Assembly (NCBI GenBank): GCA_018398765.1
Contig: JAHBMJ010004400.1
Coordinates: 7,501 to 71,500 of the forward strand
Direction of reading: 5' to 3'
Length of the DNA: 64,000 nucleotides
From: Chromera velia
Lineage: Eukaryota; Sar; Chromeraceae
A program made the translations under genes and the position numbers. The notes under the pieces were generated by a model that saw nothing but the letters and a program-made list of their open reading frames with translations, did no database searches and was not told the origin of the DNA. Positions within the stretch are counted from its first letter, which is position 1. Each line of letters opens with the position of its first letter. Shown here piece after piece: positions 1 to 12,000 of this stretch.

Positions 1-2455
1 TACTTTGCCCACTTTCGCACTGCCTTCCGGGGCCACCCGTGTATGCATTTGTCTGCCATCTCTTTTCTGGCTGAAGAGATCGTGCAAAGTCGAGGTAGGG
101 GCAGATCTTGGGTCAGAGCTCAAGTGACGAAATGGGGGTCTCCAAAGTTGCTGATTACATCTTTGAGGTCGGGGGGGTCCATAGAACAGCCTTTTCTATC
201 AAATTTTTATTGAAGTGATAAGAACTGAAAGATTTGCCCATCCGTCTCCCTGCATGCCCCTCTGTCTATGTGTGTCGCTTTCCTCTTTCTGCAGAGCACC
301 CACCAGACCGTCCACCCGGGAGGCTGACGACTCTTTTCTCTCTCTAGGTTGAACTGAGGAATCCTGAGCTGTGACTGAGGCAGTACATACTTCTTGTAGG
401 CTGCAATGCATGAGTGCCCCCTCACTTTTGCGCAGGCTCTTTACATGGATTTAGCTGGAGTTTTTTCAAACTTTGTATGTTTAGGTAGAGGACCCAAAAC
501 CCCGATGGGCAAAGTATGGTGAAATATATGGTATGTGTATATGTGTGTGTGTGTATGTGTGTGTATGTCCCTCTCTCTTTTGAGTCTCTTCAAATCTCTT
601 TCGTCCTTTCCGACTGTCTCTGTGTAGAAGGGCAAAAAATCGGTAGAGAGCCAATAAGTAGCAGAGGGGTTCCTTCCACTCGTTCTCATAGGCAATTAAG
701 GTAAACAAAGTAGCCCAACTTCTATAGAAAGAGACGCAATAGACTTTTTCTCTTTTTTCCCCAAAGTCTCTTTCAAATTTTTTCAAATTTCCTGTCTCTT
801 TCCAATCGATGTGTTTAGAGGAATAAGAGAAAAGAAGAGAGCCATGCAACCACAGTGACCAGCAGAAGTAAAAGGAATTTTTGAGTTTCAGACTTAGAAA
901 AATGGAAACACGAAAGGACTTGGGCTCTGTAGAGAAAGATGAAACGAGATGCACTTGTCTTGTTTTCTTTCTCTCTTGGTTCTCTACCCACTCTTTCCTT
1001 TGACTCTTTCTCCCTTAGGCTACTCATGAGACAGAAGGTCTTTTTATGCTTTGTTGCCGATTTTATCTCTTTGGAAGCTGTTGGTCGCATCTGGTTTATA
1101 TTGTGACCAGTGCTGGCAGTGCAAAATCAGTGAGCTCAAACGCCAGCTCTTGTCAGTCAAAGCTTGATCGCTTATATAAGTCAGGCAGATCGATGATAGA
1201 AATGGCTTGGTCATGGGTTGATTGATTGCGGCATGCCCTTTTCACTGCGCTTGCGGTGACAGTGGAGAAAAGGGCATGCGGGCCTGCAATGTGAATCTGA
1301 AATAATATCCCGCCCTGTTTGTGGTGGTAACACCTTATAATAGCGGGACTCAGAAGACATTGAAACGAGTCATCGGAATCAATCCTAGATCGAATCAATT
1401 GCTAGATCAATCATAGGCAATCCGGTCATCAATTAATCAAATCTGAGTCAATCCAACTCATTCAAGGGATTGCGGGAGTTACGAGTCCATCATCAGCATG
1501 ATTCAAGATTATCATTAATTGACTATCGTTTGTTGCATGCCTTAGTGGCTTGTGGCCCATCTGAAAGATTCAAAAAGAATGTTTAACACTAACGTTTCAC
1601 GTTTGGTTAGTTCAATTAATATTCAACTTAGTATTCCACGGTAACTTTGACTATTATAATAAGTACGCACTGCTCGGCAATCTCTTCTCGAATTTTGGAG
1701 TTTAATCTTCTTTTACAAAGGAAACTTAGGAAATTTATATAATATGATAAAGCAATAGGATTTTGAGCTTAAGAAGCTCAAAACTAGTGAAACTGAAGCT
1801 CCTCTATCAAAACGTGCTTCTAACGCTAAGCTGAGTAAGCTCTAATTCCAAATATTTTATATATATACGTAACATATATTGCTATATACATACTCCAAAG
1901 TTATAAGGTAACATTAGACGTTTACTATGATGATGATGACTATGATGATGATCTTTTAAAAAAATAAGTGTGAACGAAAAGAGCTAAACGATCGCTTCAA
2001 AGGGGTATAATTAAATATATATGACAGTGTATGACAATGAAGAAACTACGTATTTTAGAATGCTAGTTAGAATGTGTATTTGAATGCAATCGGTGCAATT
2101 CATATCAACTATTACCAATGCAAAATAGCGTCTAATTAAATCACGTTTTCTTTTGTGAAGCCTCGATCTGCATTGTTCGACCTTATTCCAACAACATGGT
2201 CAGAGGTATTGAAGCACCTAAAGGGCAATGCATCAAAGTTTTGAGAACGAAACGACCTACCTCATCACGTTCCGCATATCGGCAGCGTGCTGAAGGACCG
2301 CTATCATAACGACTCGAAGGATCAATACAACCAGTAAGAAATAAAGTAAGTGCAAACAAGCATGACCTGCTACTGCACGATCTGCTTGCCATGAAGTTGG
2401 CGCACGTCTCAGAAGACAATTGAACATGAATCCAAGAGCCGTAAAGCCCACGAAT
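1..2455. other. Intergenic, no confident gene
   Basis: No reading frame here has the splice-phase support seen in the genes further right. Bases 1 to about 1150 are mixed composition with a short GT microsatellite near 541-568. A strong hairpin lies at 1231-1279. Bases 1400-2180 are markedly AT-rich, with ATG/GAT trinucleotide runs near 1930. A short motif around 507-535 (GGGCAAAGTAT...) recurs elsewhere in the window. The stretch downstream of the HydF stop codon (below 2456) should hold its 3' UTR, but I see no clear polyadenylation signal. Confidence 0.6.
1231..1279. other. Long imperfect hairpin
   Basis: The left arm GCATGCCCTTTTC and the right arm GAAAAGGGCATGC are complementary. An inner CACTG/CAGTG pairing closes the stem with a three-base bulge around a loop of about 12 bases. 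It lies in a gene-free stretch. It could be a small-RNA precursor, a remnant of a short inverted-repeat element, or a structured UTR. Confidence 0.5.
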
Positions 2456-4109
2456 CTAAACCGAACATCCCCACGGTTTCACAACTCGAGAAAGCGCCTC
2501 TCGGCTCGTCAGGTATGCAAGCAAAATTCCGAAATTGGTCACAGGAATGCCGGCAGCCTGCGAACATTTTCAAAAGGAAACAAGACACTGAATCCACAAG
2601 ACAGGGAAGACAAATCTGAATGGTCTCTAACTCTCCCTCTCCCTCTCTCTCTGTGTGTGTGTGTGTGTGTGTATGTATATATGTATGTATGTGTGTGTTG
2701 TGGTGTGCGTGCGTGTGCGTGTGCGTGTGCGTGTGCGTGTGCGTGTGTGTGTGTGCGCGCGCGCGCGTGTGTGTGTGTGTGTGTGTCTGTGTGTGTGCGT
2801 CTGTGTGTGTATGTGTGGATGTGCTCCAGAGATTCATGGGAGAGCTGTTGCCTTGAGGGAAAGACGGAGGGAGTGGTGGGCAGGGGCAAAAAAGGGACTG
2901 CGAAAAAAATGCAGAAGAAGAATGCGCAGACACCAAGAAGTCGAGAGAAGCAATGCCTTCAAGAACAATCGATGACTCACCAAGGCATCTGCGACCCTTG
3001 CCGACGCCTTCTGTCTGTCGATCATGCAACCTCCGCAGTGGACCACCAGATTGAAGGGCTTCTCGCCTTTATCTTTTCCTGCTTGAATGCACGTACTCAG
3101 CACATATGAGCTCGAGAGCAAAACAAAAGAAACGGTGCAAAACCCTTCAAGAGAGAAAGAGAGAGAGAAAGCGAGAATGTCGGTCTTTAAGCGGACGCTG
3201 CAGTCTTTCATCCTCTTCTCTCGTCTACTTACGATCTCACCCATGCAATCGTCAGGATCAAGAACATGTGTTTGCAATCCAAAAGCAAATCACCAAAGCG
3301 TGCCGACACAGGGGCGAGTCGGGGAAGAGAGAGCAATAAAAAGGATGCAGACATGAGTAGACGCAAACTAAAGTGAAAGCGCCGAGACGAAAAAAAAAAC
3401 AGAAGGGCACCAAAATCTGACAGTGGATTCATCTTTCTGACCTGAGAGCAAGTCAGGAAATTCACGACCAAAAGCGTGATCAATGACAAGTCCCCCCGAT
3501 GCCGTCTCCGTTATGGTTGGCAGCGGCTCCTTTCCCTTTGCCAAAGCGCCGGCAGCCTCCTCAGCACTCTTCTTATCTTCATGGGACAGGCCGCACAGTC
3601 GCTTTGCAGACGCCGCGAGGAGACGATGTAGACCCCGAGGAAGTTGAACTGTCGCAATGTCGTCGCATTGCTGAACAGCAAATTGAAGGAAAATCAGTTG
3701 AATCGCGATATATTGTGAAGTGCCATTCTGGGGAGTGGAAGGCTCTTGCAGAGTGTACCCCATGACAAAAATCGCGAAAAGCCAGGCAGGCAGAGATGAG
3801 AGCAAGCAAGAAATCGATGCGATGCGAAAAGAGGACCAACGCAGGCAGAATTCGTCTCTGCGAAGAAGGACAAAAGAGCTCTCGAGAGACATTTAGCCGG
3901 AAGGGAAAGAAACGGAAGCGAAAAGAACGGAGCAGAGCCAAGAAGCCTCTGGAGGAAAAGAGAGGTAGAGAAACCCAGGTGCGGAAGAAACGAGAACCTC
4001 CCTCCTCTACAAACCTGAATCTCAATGTGGGTAGATGGATACACACACATATGCAGGCTTGTGGAGCAGAAGAAAGGAATAACCAGTTCGGCACGAACAC
4101 AAAAGCAGA

Positions 4110-4144
<35 letters not shown>

Positions 4145-4681
4145 AGAAAGTCATGCAGACCGACAGACTTTGTCATGCTTTCTCTTCCTTTCTCTTTCTC
4201 GGACGGACAGACAGGCAGGCAGCCGGACACATGCAGGAGCAGATGTGCGAAGAGACAGAGAGGCAGAGAGGCAGACTGACGACAGTGATCCTGTTGTGGT
4301 TGCAGGCCTCGGCAATCAGAATATGATCCCCCTTTTGAAGCTGAAGGGTCAAGGAAGACAGAAAGCAAGCAAGCAAGCAAGAAAGTGAGTGACAACATAT
4401 TCAAGAAAACAGCAACAATGGGATTCAGAGCCTGCCAAGAAGACCCGCTGGACAGGCATGACTGGGGCAGAGAGACGATACACCAACACTGTCATACCCT
4501 TCCCGTTACTGCAACAGGAGGGAAAGATGAAGAACGCGTCCTCTACACATGCACAAAGAGAAAATTGGACGTGCGCACGGCGCTATGTGCGCAAGTCAAA
4601 GCAGACAAAAACATCGTGGGATGGGCGCATAAAACGTGCACAGACATGAACTTGTTAATACCCGCGCGCACACACACGAGT

Positions 4682-4718
<37 letters not shown>

Positions 4719-7700
4719 GACGCAGAGCGATGGGGGAAGAAGAGGTGTGCAGCTAAAACAGATTCAACAACCGCTCTGTGTTGCCACGCATCTCTCTCTC
4801 TGTCGTCCTCGGCCCAACCCGCCTTCCCCCCCGCCTGCCTATTCGGAGTGCCCTGACTGACTGACTGACTGACTGACTGACTGACCGACCGACCGACCGA
4901 CCGACTGACTGACTGACTGACTGACGCTGTCCACCGCCTGCAGTCCCTTGACGAAGACCTCCAAGGGCACTCCAGAGACCCTCTGGATCATCGCGATGGA
5001 GAACGTTGTCAGGTCGCACATCGCCTCTCCCTTCTCGTTCAGAGTCCATGGGTGGACCACGTCCATCGCCTGGATGCCATATGAGGACAGACAGACAGAC
5101 AGACTGATTGTATGGTTTCTTTCCCTCCTCTTCTTCATGAACACAAGGACAGACAGCCAGACAGACAGCCAGACATGAGGACAGACAGACAGAAAGGCAG
5201 ACAGAGAAATGGATGGATATGTACACACAAAGTCAGGTAAGCTTTCGGAGAATGTTCCCCACTTCTGAATCCATGTTGTACTCTTTCACTCAGTTGGACG
5301 AGGGGGTTCTTCTTTGCTGTCCATTTCCTTCCAGCCAGAGGATTGATCTCACGAAAAGGCCCAGAATAAAATGGCAAAGGGCAAAATGTTTGTCTGACTG
5401 ACTCTATCTATCCTTCTGACTGACTGACTGCCTGACCTGGGAGTCTGTCATCATGAGGGCAGGTCTCCCTTCCTTCACAGCCCCCAGTAGGTCCCCCATG
5501 GCCTTGTGGAACCGCCGCCTTTCACGGTCTGCCGCTGCCCTGTCACTTCCTCTGGCAGCTCCAAGGTCGAGACGGAAGCACGTGACAGTTGCAAAGTTTC
5601 GAAGTGCGCACTCCAGGACTGCCTGTTGGGGTCTGAGGAGACGGGCAGAGGGCGTCTCGTCGTCCATGGGGATGACTAGAAAGATGGAGGCAGACCGGTC
5701 CAGGTACGCACGAGGGACGGGGGGCGGGGCTGTGCGGAGTGCTTCGAGATCGGCACTTTTCTGAAGGCAGTCGGGGGGGGCGGGATGAATGGAAGGAGTG
5801 GTGGGGGAACGAAGCAGATCGAGATCATCTTAGAGGCAGACACGATGGATGGATGATGTTGGACGTTTGTCGACATAAAGCAAGAACCCTAGCTCGAATG
5901 ATGGGTTCATGGCCTCCACCTTTTCTACTTCATCGTGATACTTCCACACACAGAGTCCATCGGAGGTCAGGTCGTCTCTGATTTTCTTTCTTCTTTCCTT
6001 CCTTCCTTCCTTCCTTCCTTCCTTCGTTCCTTCCTTCCTTCCTTCCTTCCTTCCTTTCTTCCTTCCTTCCTTCCTTCCTTTCTTTCTTTCTTTCTTTATG
6101 TACTTATTTTGTGAATCAGATTGTGATTGTATCAATATGTGCCGACCTGAATCCACTCTTGCAGCTTTGTGGAGATTTCGTTGACGCCTTCCTTCTCCCT
6201 CCCTGTGCCGAGGTCCATCCACGCAGTGTGCTGTTTGGATATCCACACAGGCTGCGGAACCTTGTAGGCCAGAGGGCAGCCTGCGTCCTCCTCAGCAGCC
6301 ACGCAGAGGGCCTGGGAGGCGTGATCGACGAGGGCCTGATCGAGAGAGAGAAGGAAGGATCGAGAAGGGAGAGCTAGAGAGAGACGTGAGGACGGGCAAA
6401 CGGAGAGAGGAAGAAGTCTGCATTGAAGGAAGATACGAGAAAGAAACTGCAGACGACAAAAGAACGAGAAGAAACAAAGAAAGAAAGAGAAAAAAAACAG
6501 AAGCAGCAAATTTAAGGAAGACCCCAGTGACATGCACCGACAGCGTCACTTCCTTCTCCCTCCGTGCGGTGGTCACGTGTCCATGGAACGCAGCCGACGT
6601 CACTTTCCTCCTGCCACAAGCAGCGCCAATTTCTCCAGCCAGCTTTGAGTGTGTTCACTTGCCTTTTTCATCACGTCTTGGGTCCACAAATGGATGGCAT
6701 AACCATAGAAACAAACAAACAAATAAACAAACTGACCTCGACGTCTTCCTCCGTCGTGTACCCATGCGCCCTGAGGGCCTCTCTGGGGCAGTTGAAGAAG
6801 ACCAGAAAGCGACGCTGGGCATTCGCTGTACGCACATAATACCCAAGCATTGACTCATACAAAGGTGCAGTTATCCATGGACTTACCCACTGACTCATTT
6901 TCTTATCCCTTAACTTCTCCACTCGCTCACACACCTAAAACAGCCACTCACTCGTCGCAGCACAACCGACTCACGGTAGAGGAGAGTACGGTGCTCGGAC
7001 TGGCTCAGCCAAAATAAAACGCTCCGTCTCTCGCCGCATCTGACCGAGACATACAATGCCATATCCTTCCCACACCATTTTTCCCAGATGCCTTCTTCAC
7101 GCACTGTCTGCCTGCCTGACTGACTGACGTGTCCTGGATTGTTTCAGAATTTCATCCGCCTCCCTGTGCTGTCTGAGGAGAAGTGCCTCCCACTTCAACT
7201 TGGCAGCCAGATCGGGAGGGGGGAGCACGCCATGAGGGGGCATGTCCGAGAGGAGGGAGGCCAGGTTCACCACCAGAATGGCGACGTCGCTTTCCCGGAG
7301 GTTACTGTGAAGCAGTCGAGCAGAAAGAAGGGAAATCTCATTCTTCCGTTGCTTCGGTGTTGGATTTTATCATTACTTTCTATTTCCCGCCTGTCATAGC
7401 AGTACATACGAACATGGCAAGATTGGCATAAGCACCATTGCCATAAATTCACGCGGACTCGCACGGGGCATCCAGTCAAGTGCACTGAAGTACAGGCTCG
7501 TGCAGGCTGCCTGGCGTCGTTGACTGTAGACGGAAACGCTGGCAGAGAATGCTGCTGAGAGCGGCACCGCAATGAATGTCTATTTGTGCACGGCATGCAC
7601 ACCTTTCTTTCCTGTATCGGTGCATCTGTAGATGTCAACATGTACTGTCAAATGCATTGAGCTTGGCCGGCAGGACGTAACTGAATGTCTTGGCTGATTG

Positions 7701-8200
7701 GGATATCGATGTGTGGGCACAGCCAGTCTGACTGACGTAAGCGCCCTTTCTCTTTTCTTGTTCCCGAGCTCGCCCTCTTCGTCTATGCCGGCGGTGTCCA
7801 AGATCTTACAGGGCCCCAGAGAGTGAAGTTCCATGAGGGAGACCTTCGTGTCTGCCGTTGTTCCTGGTTTCGCGTCAACGATGGAGATGGGGGACATCGT
7901 CAGAGCATTCATGAACGTGCTCTTGCCTGCGTTCATCGCCCCAAAGATACCGATGTTTACCCGCACCGGCATCGCCCCCTCATTGACGATACTGCTGCTG
8001 CTGCTGCTGCTGAAGGAACGAACAGAGCCTCTCAGAAGGGATGAACACGGAGACCTTCTGCGCGCAACAGGTCGCTGAGAGCTCCCACTCAGCGATAGGG
8101 CTGAAAGGGGCCGGGCAGTCAAGAAGTGTGCTTTAGGAAGAGTCGGCAGCAGTCGCCTGAGGGGAGGCAACAAAGACTCTGGGCCTCTCATTGCGTACAA
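2456..8200 (-). CDS. hydF: HydF: [FeFe]-hydrogenase maturation GTPase, 11 exons
   Basis: HydF is the scaffold that receives the diiron subcluster made by HydE and HydG and passes it to [FeFe]-hydrogenase. Exons on the minus strand: 8200-7737, 7304-7129, 6825-6737, 6642-6604, 6335-6147, 5760-5437, 5069-4926, 4340-4281, 3670-3442, 3078-2981, 2557-2456; all phases agree and give about 637 residues. Visible motifs are the P-loop GAMNAGKST, the G2 segment PGTTADTKV, the G3 segment [12 protein letters not shown], the dimerisation segment [26 protein letters not shown], and the three-part [4Fe-4S] ligand set: CNH in LIAEACNH plus HCGGC in VVHCGGCM. The end, [14 protein letters not shown], is also typical. 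The G4 NKxD motif is degenerate (FFNCPRE). Between CNH and HCGGC there is a longer insert than in bacterial HydF. The first 60-70 residues are Arg/Ser-rich without acidic residues, as in a mitochondrial presequence. Start is ATG at 8200, or the in-frame ATG at 8191. Exon 4 is the least certain. Confidence 0.9.
2652..2818. repeat. GT/GC microsatellite in a HydF intron
   Basis: A compound tract of GT, GTAT and GC dinucleotides inside the last HydF intron. It produces long meaningless frames of Cys/Val on one strand and His/Thr on the other. Confidence 0.95.
4668..4716. repeat. CA microsatellite
   Basis: A nearly pure CA tract inside the HydF intron that separates the exons at 5069-4926 and 4340-4281. 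Confidence 0.9.
4853..4925. repeat. GTCA/GTCG tandem array starting at a splice donor
   Basis: Read on the minus strand, this array begins exactly at the donor after the HydF exon 5069-4926. It runs as GTCAGTCAGTCA, then a block of GTCG units, then GTCA units again. The array is therefore a tandem copy of the donor motif itself. Confidence 0.9.
5988..6096. repeat. TTCC/TTTC microsatellite in a HydF intron
   Basis: About 100 bases of CCTT and CTTT units in the intron between the exons 6335-6147 and 5760-5437. Those two exons join in phase, so no exon is needed inside this intron. Confidence 0.95.
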
Positions 8201-9061
8201 AGTGTTGCAGTAGTAAGCGATTCGTGAAAGAAGAGGAGAGCAACAGATGCGAAGGAGATCACTTTGCTCGAAGACTCTTGGACATTATTTAATGGGTCTA
8301 TTCGGGGCAGCAAACCAAATTCTTAGGTACACACCGAACTTGCACGTCCGATTCGAAGAAGAGGGCTGCGTAGACGGATTACATGTTCTGATGGTTCAGA
8401 CTGTTTCCTCACCACGCTCGCAGCTGATCTGCGCATGTTCTCACCGACACCCTTGGAGAATCGCCGTGGTGGCACACCCCTTCCACTGAACCCAGCCTGT
8501 CCAGGTGCTGAATATGGACGAACGTTCAAACTCAGCTAGAAGTCATGCACGGAACAGTGAACAACTGTCAACAGGATTCGCTGCGCATGGTCGACGTCAG
8601 TGGGCATCAGTGGGCCGCGGGCGGCGTGCATGCATGTCCGTAATGCATGGTCGGCGGGCCCCGCGGGCGGGGCCGCGGCTGCGTGAAAAATTCATGCAAA
8701 TATTTAAAAAAATCTTTGTTTTCTGCATGGCAGACTGATTGACACACACAAATCTTTCTTCCCTGACAGTGACCGGATATCCGAGCTTTGCCGCAAAGCG
8801 GTTCAAGAACTCCACGCCGTCGGCATTTACGTGTATACATGAGCACTGCATGTCTGTCAGTAGCTTTGTCTTGGAATAATCCGCACACTGGCTGAAAGGG
8901 AGTGTGTGTGAGGGCGAAGGAACGGTGGTGCTCACTTTTCTTTTGTCTGTACGTCTCGCCACCGTCTCTTACAGAGCTGAGAAGGGCCGACTCTCCGGGG
9001 AGGCGGTGGCCGGCCTCAAATGTTGCGTGTTTGTGCCTGTGTTTGAGTAGAGTGGGTGTTG
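8201..9061. promoter_or_regulatory. Divergent intergenic region between HydF and the TSP1/vWA gene
   Basis: The start codons of the two flanking genes face away from each other across 861 bases, so this must hold both promoters. Its centre (about 8610-8690) is very GC-rich, with nested palindromic GGGCCCCGCGGGC-like sequence, and carries GCATGCATG and ATGCATGG. TGCATGC-type motifs are known targets of ApiAP2 factors in apicomplexans; their use here is an inference. The GC-rich core is followed directly by an AT-rich block with TTTAAAAAAATC at 8703-8715. Confidence 0.5.
8774..8891 (-). other. Possible orphan exon of 39 codons
   Basis: The minus strand has an acceptor-like CTTTCAG before 8891 and a donor GTCACTGTC after 8774. 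Between them is an open frame containing the segment CSCIHVNADGVEFLNRFAA, which reads like real protein. I do not recognise it. It could be an upstream exon of a HydF transcript form, a remnant of another gene, or chance. Confidence 0.22.
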
Positions 9062-12000
9062 ATGGGAACGGGAGACTTCATTGCCGGCCTCGTGGGGCTC
9101 TTTGCGGCGTTCGCCCTGAGTCTTCCCGCAACTGCGTCGGATCCGTTCCTGGCAACTCGAGACGATGCGTCAGGTCGGCTGTCCCCTCTTCCCTCGTCTT
9201 TTGCTCCCGTATAGTCTCCCTTCTCCCCTCTTAAGCTCCACTGCCTCTCCATCCGCGCACACGTCGTGACAATCCCTCTTCTCGCTTGGCACGCTGTCCG
9301 TCTAGCCGTCTCATTCAGTTGCTGATGTGCCTTGTGCTATTCTGGTCGAAGCTTCGTCCTCTTTTCCCTCAAACTATATTTTTCGCCCTTTCTTTTCCCC
9401 GCCTGCACTCTCACTCAGCCCTCCCACCCATCCCGTCCTCTGAGGTAGGTGTGTGTGTGTGTGTGTGTCGGTGATTGTGTGTGTACGTACGTGTGTGTAC
9501 TTATGTATGACGCATGTAAGTCGGCCCCCAGCGTGTACTTTCGGATCTCCCCAGGTGTCCGTCGCCAAGACCTGCATGTGGACCAGTGGCTCGACCTTTT
9601 ACTTTTATTTCCAATCATGTGAAACACATTTTCGTTTGGAGCCGCTTGCACCCTTTCGCATATGTTGGCCGTCCATTTGGAGTCTTTTGCTTACCTGACA
9701 GGCCTTCACGTGCTTTATGTTCTGTTATTCCTCTTTCCCATCTGACTCGCTGCAGGGGGCAACGGTTTCGCGTTTCAGAAGGCTCATGAGGCTGTGAAGA
9801 CAGAGTCGGGAAGGATGACGTTGGAGGAGGCGATGGGAGCTGTGAAGGGGAGACTGGGGCAAATCGACAACGAGACGGAAGCGGGACAGCTGGACCTCCA
9901 ACAACTGATCAACTCGGGGGGGGTGTCCTCGAACGGCTACGATGCTTCAGGGGCAATCAAAAAGTTGAATGAGATCTATGAGGCCTCTTTTGCAGAAATG
10001 GGTTGGTTACCTTTTTCCCTTTCTCTTCTTTCTTTGTATTCTTCCTTTCTTTCGTTCGTTCTCATTCTTGTTCTGTTTTTCCTTTCCCCTCTTTCCATGC
10101 ATCCCCTCATGTATTCGTCTATCTGGTCGCGTCTTGCCTCCCCGTTTGCAGATGTGGAGATCATCCGGTGCTCCGGACGCGTCGACTCTGAGCAGACGAA
10201 ACTCCGACAGATCCAGGCAGAGACCCTCGAGCAAGAGGCGCAACTGGAGGACGACCAAAGCGATCTCAAAGAGGTCTGTCTCTTTTTGTCCTTCTCTCTT
10301 TGCATTGACATCTGCCTCCCGGTCCGTCTGGCCGCTTCACGTCGTCAATCAGCAGAACTGGATCTCTTTTGCTCGTTTGGAAAGGATTCTCTTTGAAAGT
10401 AGAGGGACTGACAAGTAGATACGTGAGGATGGTTCGAGGTACGATGAGAGACTGGAAAACTGTACGCTTCTTTCTGCCTCCCTATCCCATTTGAAAGTCT
10501 CTTTATGCTTTCATTCACTGCGCGTGTGGTAGAGAGATATTTTGCATCTCCTTCTCTCCTTGTGCGAATGAAAAAACAACGCAGGTGGGAGACGCCCGAC
10601 AGGACGTTGCAGAGTCCTTCCGAGCTCTGAAGCGTCAATTGCGGGCCCACAGAAGGGAGTGCAGAGTGCAGCAGAGGGAGACTCGGGCGTTGATTAAAGC
10701 GATCAGAAAGGATTTGAAGATAGGCAAGAAGGTCATGGACAACTCTGAGTGCAAACCAAGCACATTGATGTTCCAGTCTTCTCCCTTTGCTTCCTCGTTT
10801 TTCTCTGTAGAGAGTGAGGGTGAAGAGATGACACAGCAGAACAACAGATGGGATCTGCCCGGTTCCTCTGTTGAGGAGGAGGATGAGGAAGAAGACGATG
10901 AGGATGAGACAGGACCACGGGGGAGGATGCAGGCCTCCCCGCCCTCCGTTTCTTCCTCTCCCTTTTCTGAGGGTACAGGGACAGAGGAGGGGGTTGGAGG
11001 AGGGGGTGAGGAGACCAGCCTGCACTCCCGCTCTGCATCAGGCAGCAGGGGTGCACGTGAACGAGAGGACCCCGACGCCGTCATGGACAGGCTCGGTCTC
11101 TCCTTCCTCCAGGAGGAGGCGGTTGTTGCCTCTGCCAAGGGGAGGAGGGAAGGCAAAAAGGCCGAGACGGGGGAGGTTAGGGTCATAGACGTTGATGGTG
11201 TGGAAGATGAGGAGTCAGAATCGATATTCCCCCTCGATGAAGAAGAAGAGGAAGAAGAGGATGAGGAGAAGGAAAAGATGGAGAGTCAACAGGAAGGAGA
11301 GGAAGAGAAAGATCTCCCCGCTTCACACCCCTCTCTGACACATTCCAGTTCCCTGCTTGCCTCTCTACAGTCACTAGCAGACATGCCGTCTCAGATTTCG
11401 ACGTCTTCCAACGCCTCCCTTAGCCTGCCGCTTTCAACCTCAACCCACCCAGCAGTCCTTCTAGCTTCTCAACGCGTCTCCGCTCAACGCACCGATATCC
11501 AGCAGCACCTGGACAGTGGACATGTGTTGGTTGAGTGCGGTGCCCTTGATGGCACTGCCTTCATGTCATGGCAACCGGTTGCCTTGGCAGAAGAACTCGT
11601 GCGGTTGTCCACCCAATTGAGTCCCGTGATAGACGAGGGGGGGGNGGGGGGGGGGTCGGGGGGCAGCATGGAAAGTCTATTGCAGGGAGGGGGGACGGAG
11701 GGGGGGGAGGGAACGCCCACTTACGGGAATGGGTTGCGGGTGGGTAGGTCCGCTCGTGAGAGAATGAGAGAGTTGGGGTCCCAAATTGCAGGGGGTCTAG
11801 GTTCAGGGAAGAAATCGAAAAAGGCGTGGGAGAAATGGGCCAAGTCCGCATCCGCAGGGCCGTGCCGCGTTGTGAAAAACCCTGAATGCCCTTCTCTGTA
11901 TGAGGCACTCGGAGATTTGGTTTCCGAGATTGAGTACGAACTCCATAAACAAGAGGGTTTCCTGGGAGACCACGCGAGAGAGTGCGATTCGATTGAGAGT

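Noticed and set aside
2420-3109. Long frames of Cys/Val or His/Thr across 2650-2820 on both strands
   Set aside because: They are translations of a GT/GC microsatellite lying in a HydF intron; the real exons on either side join in another frame.
5830-5981. A Lys/Arg-rich frame with [12 protein letters not shown] considered as an extra HydF exon
   Set aside because: The flanking exons 6335-6147 and 5760-5437 already join in phase, and no acceptor fits this frame.
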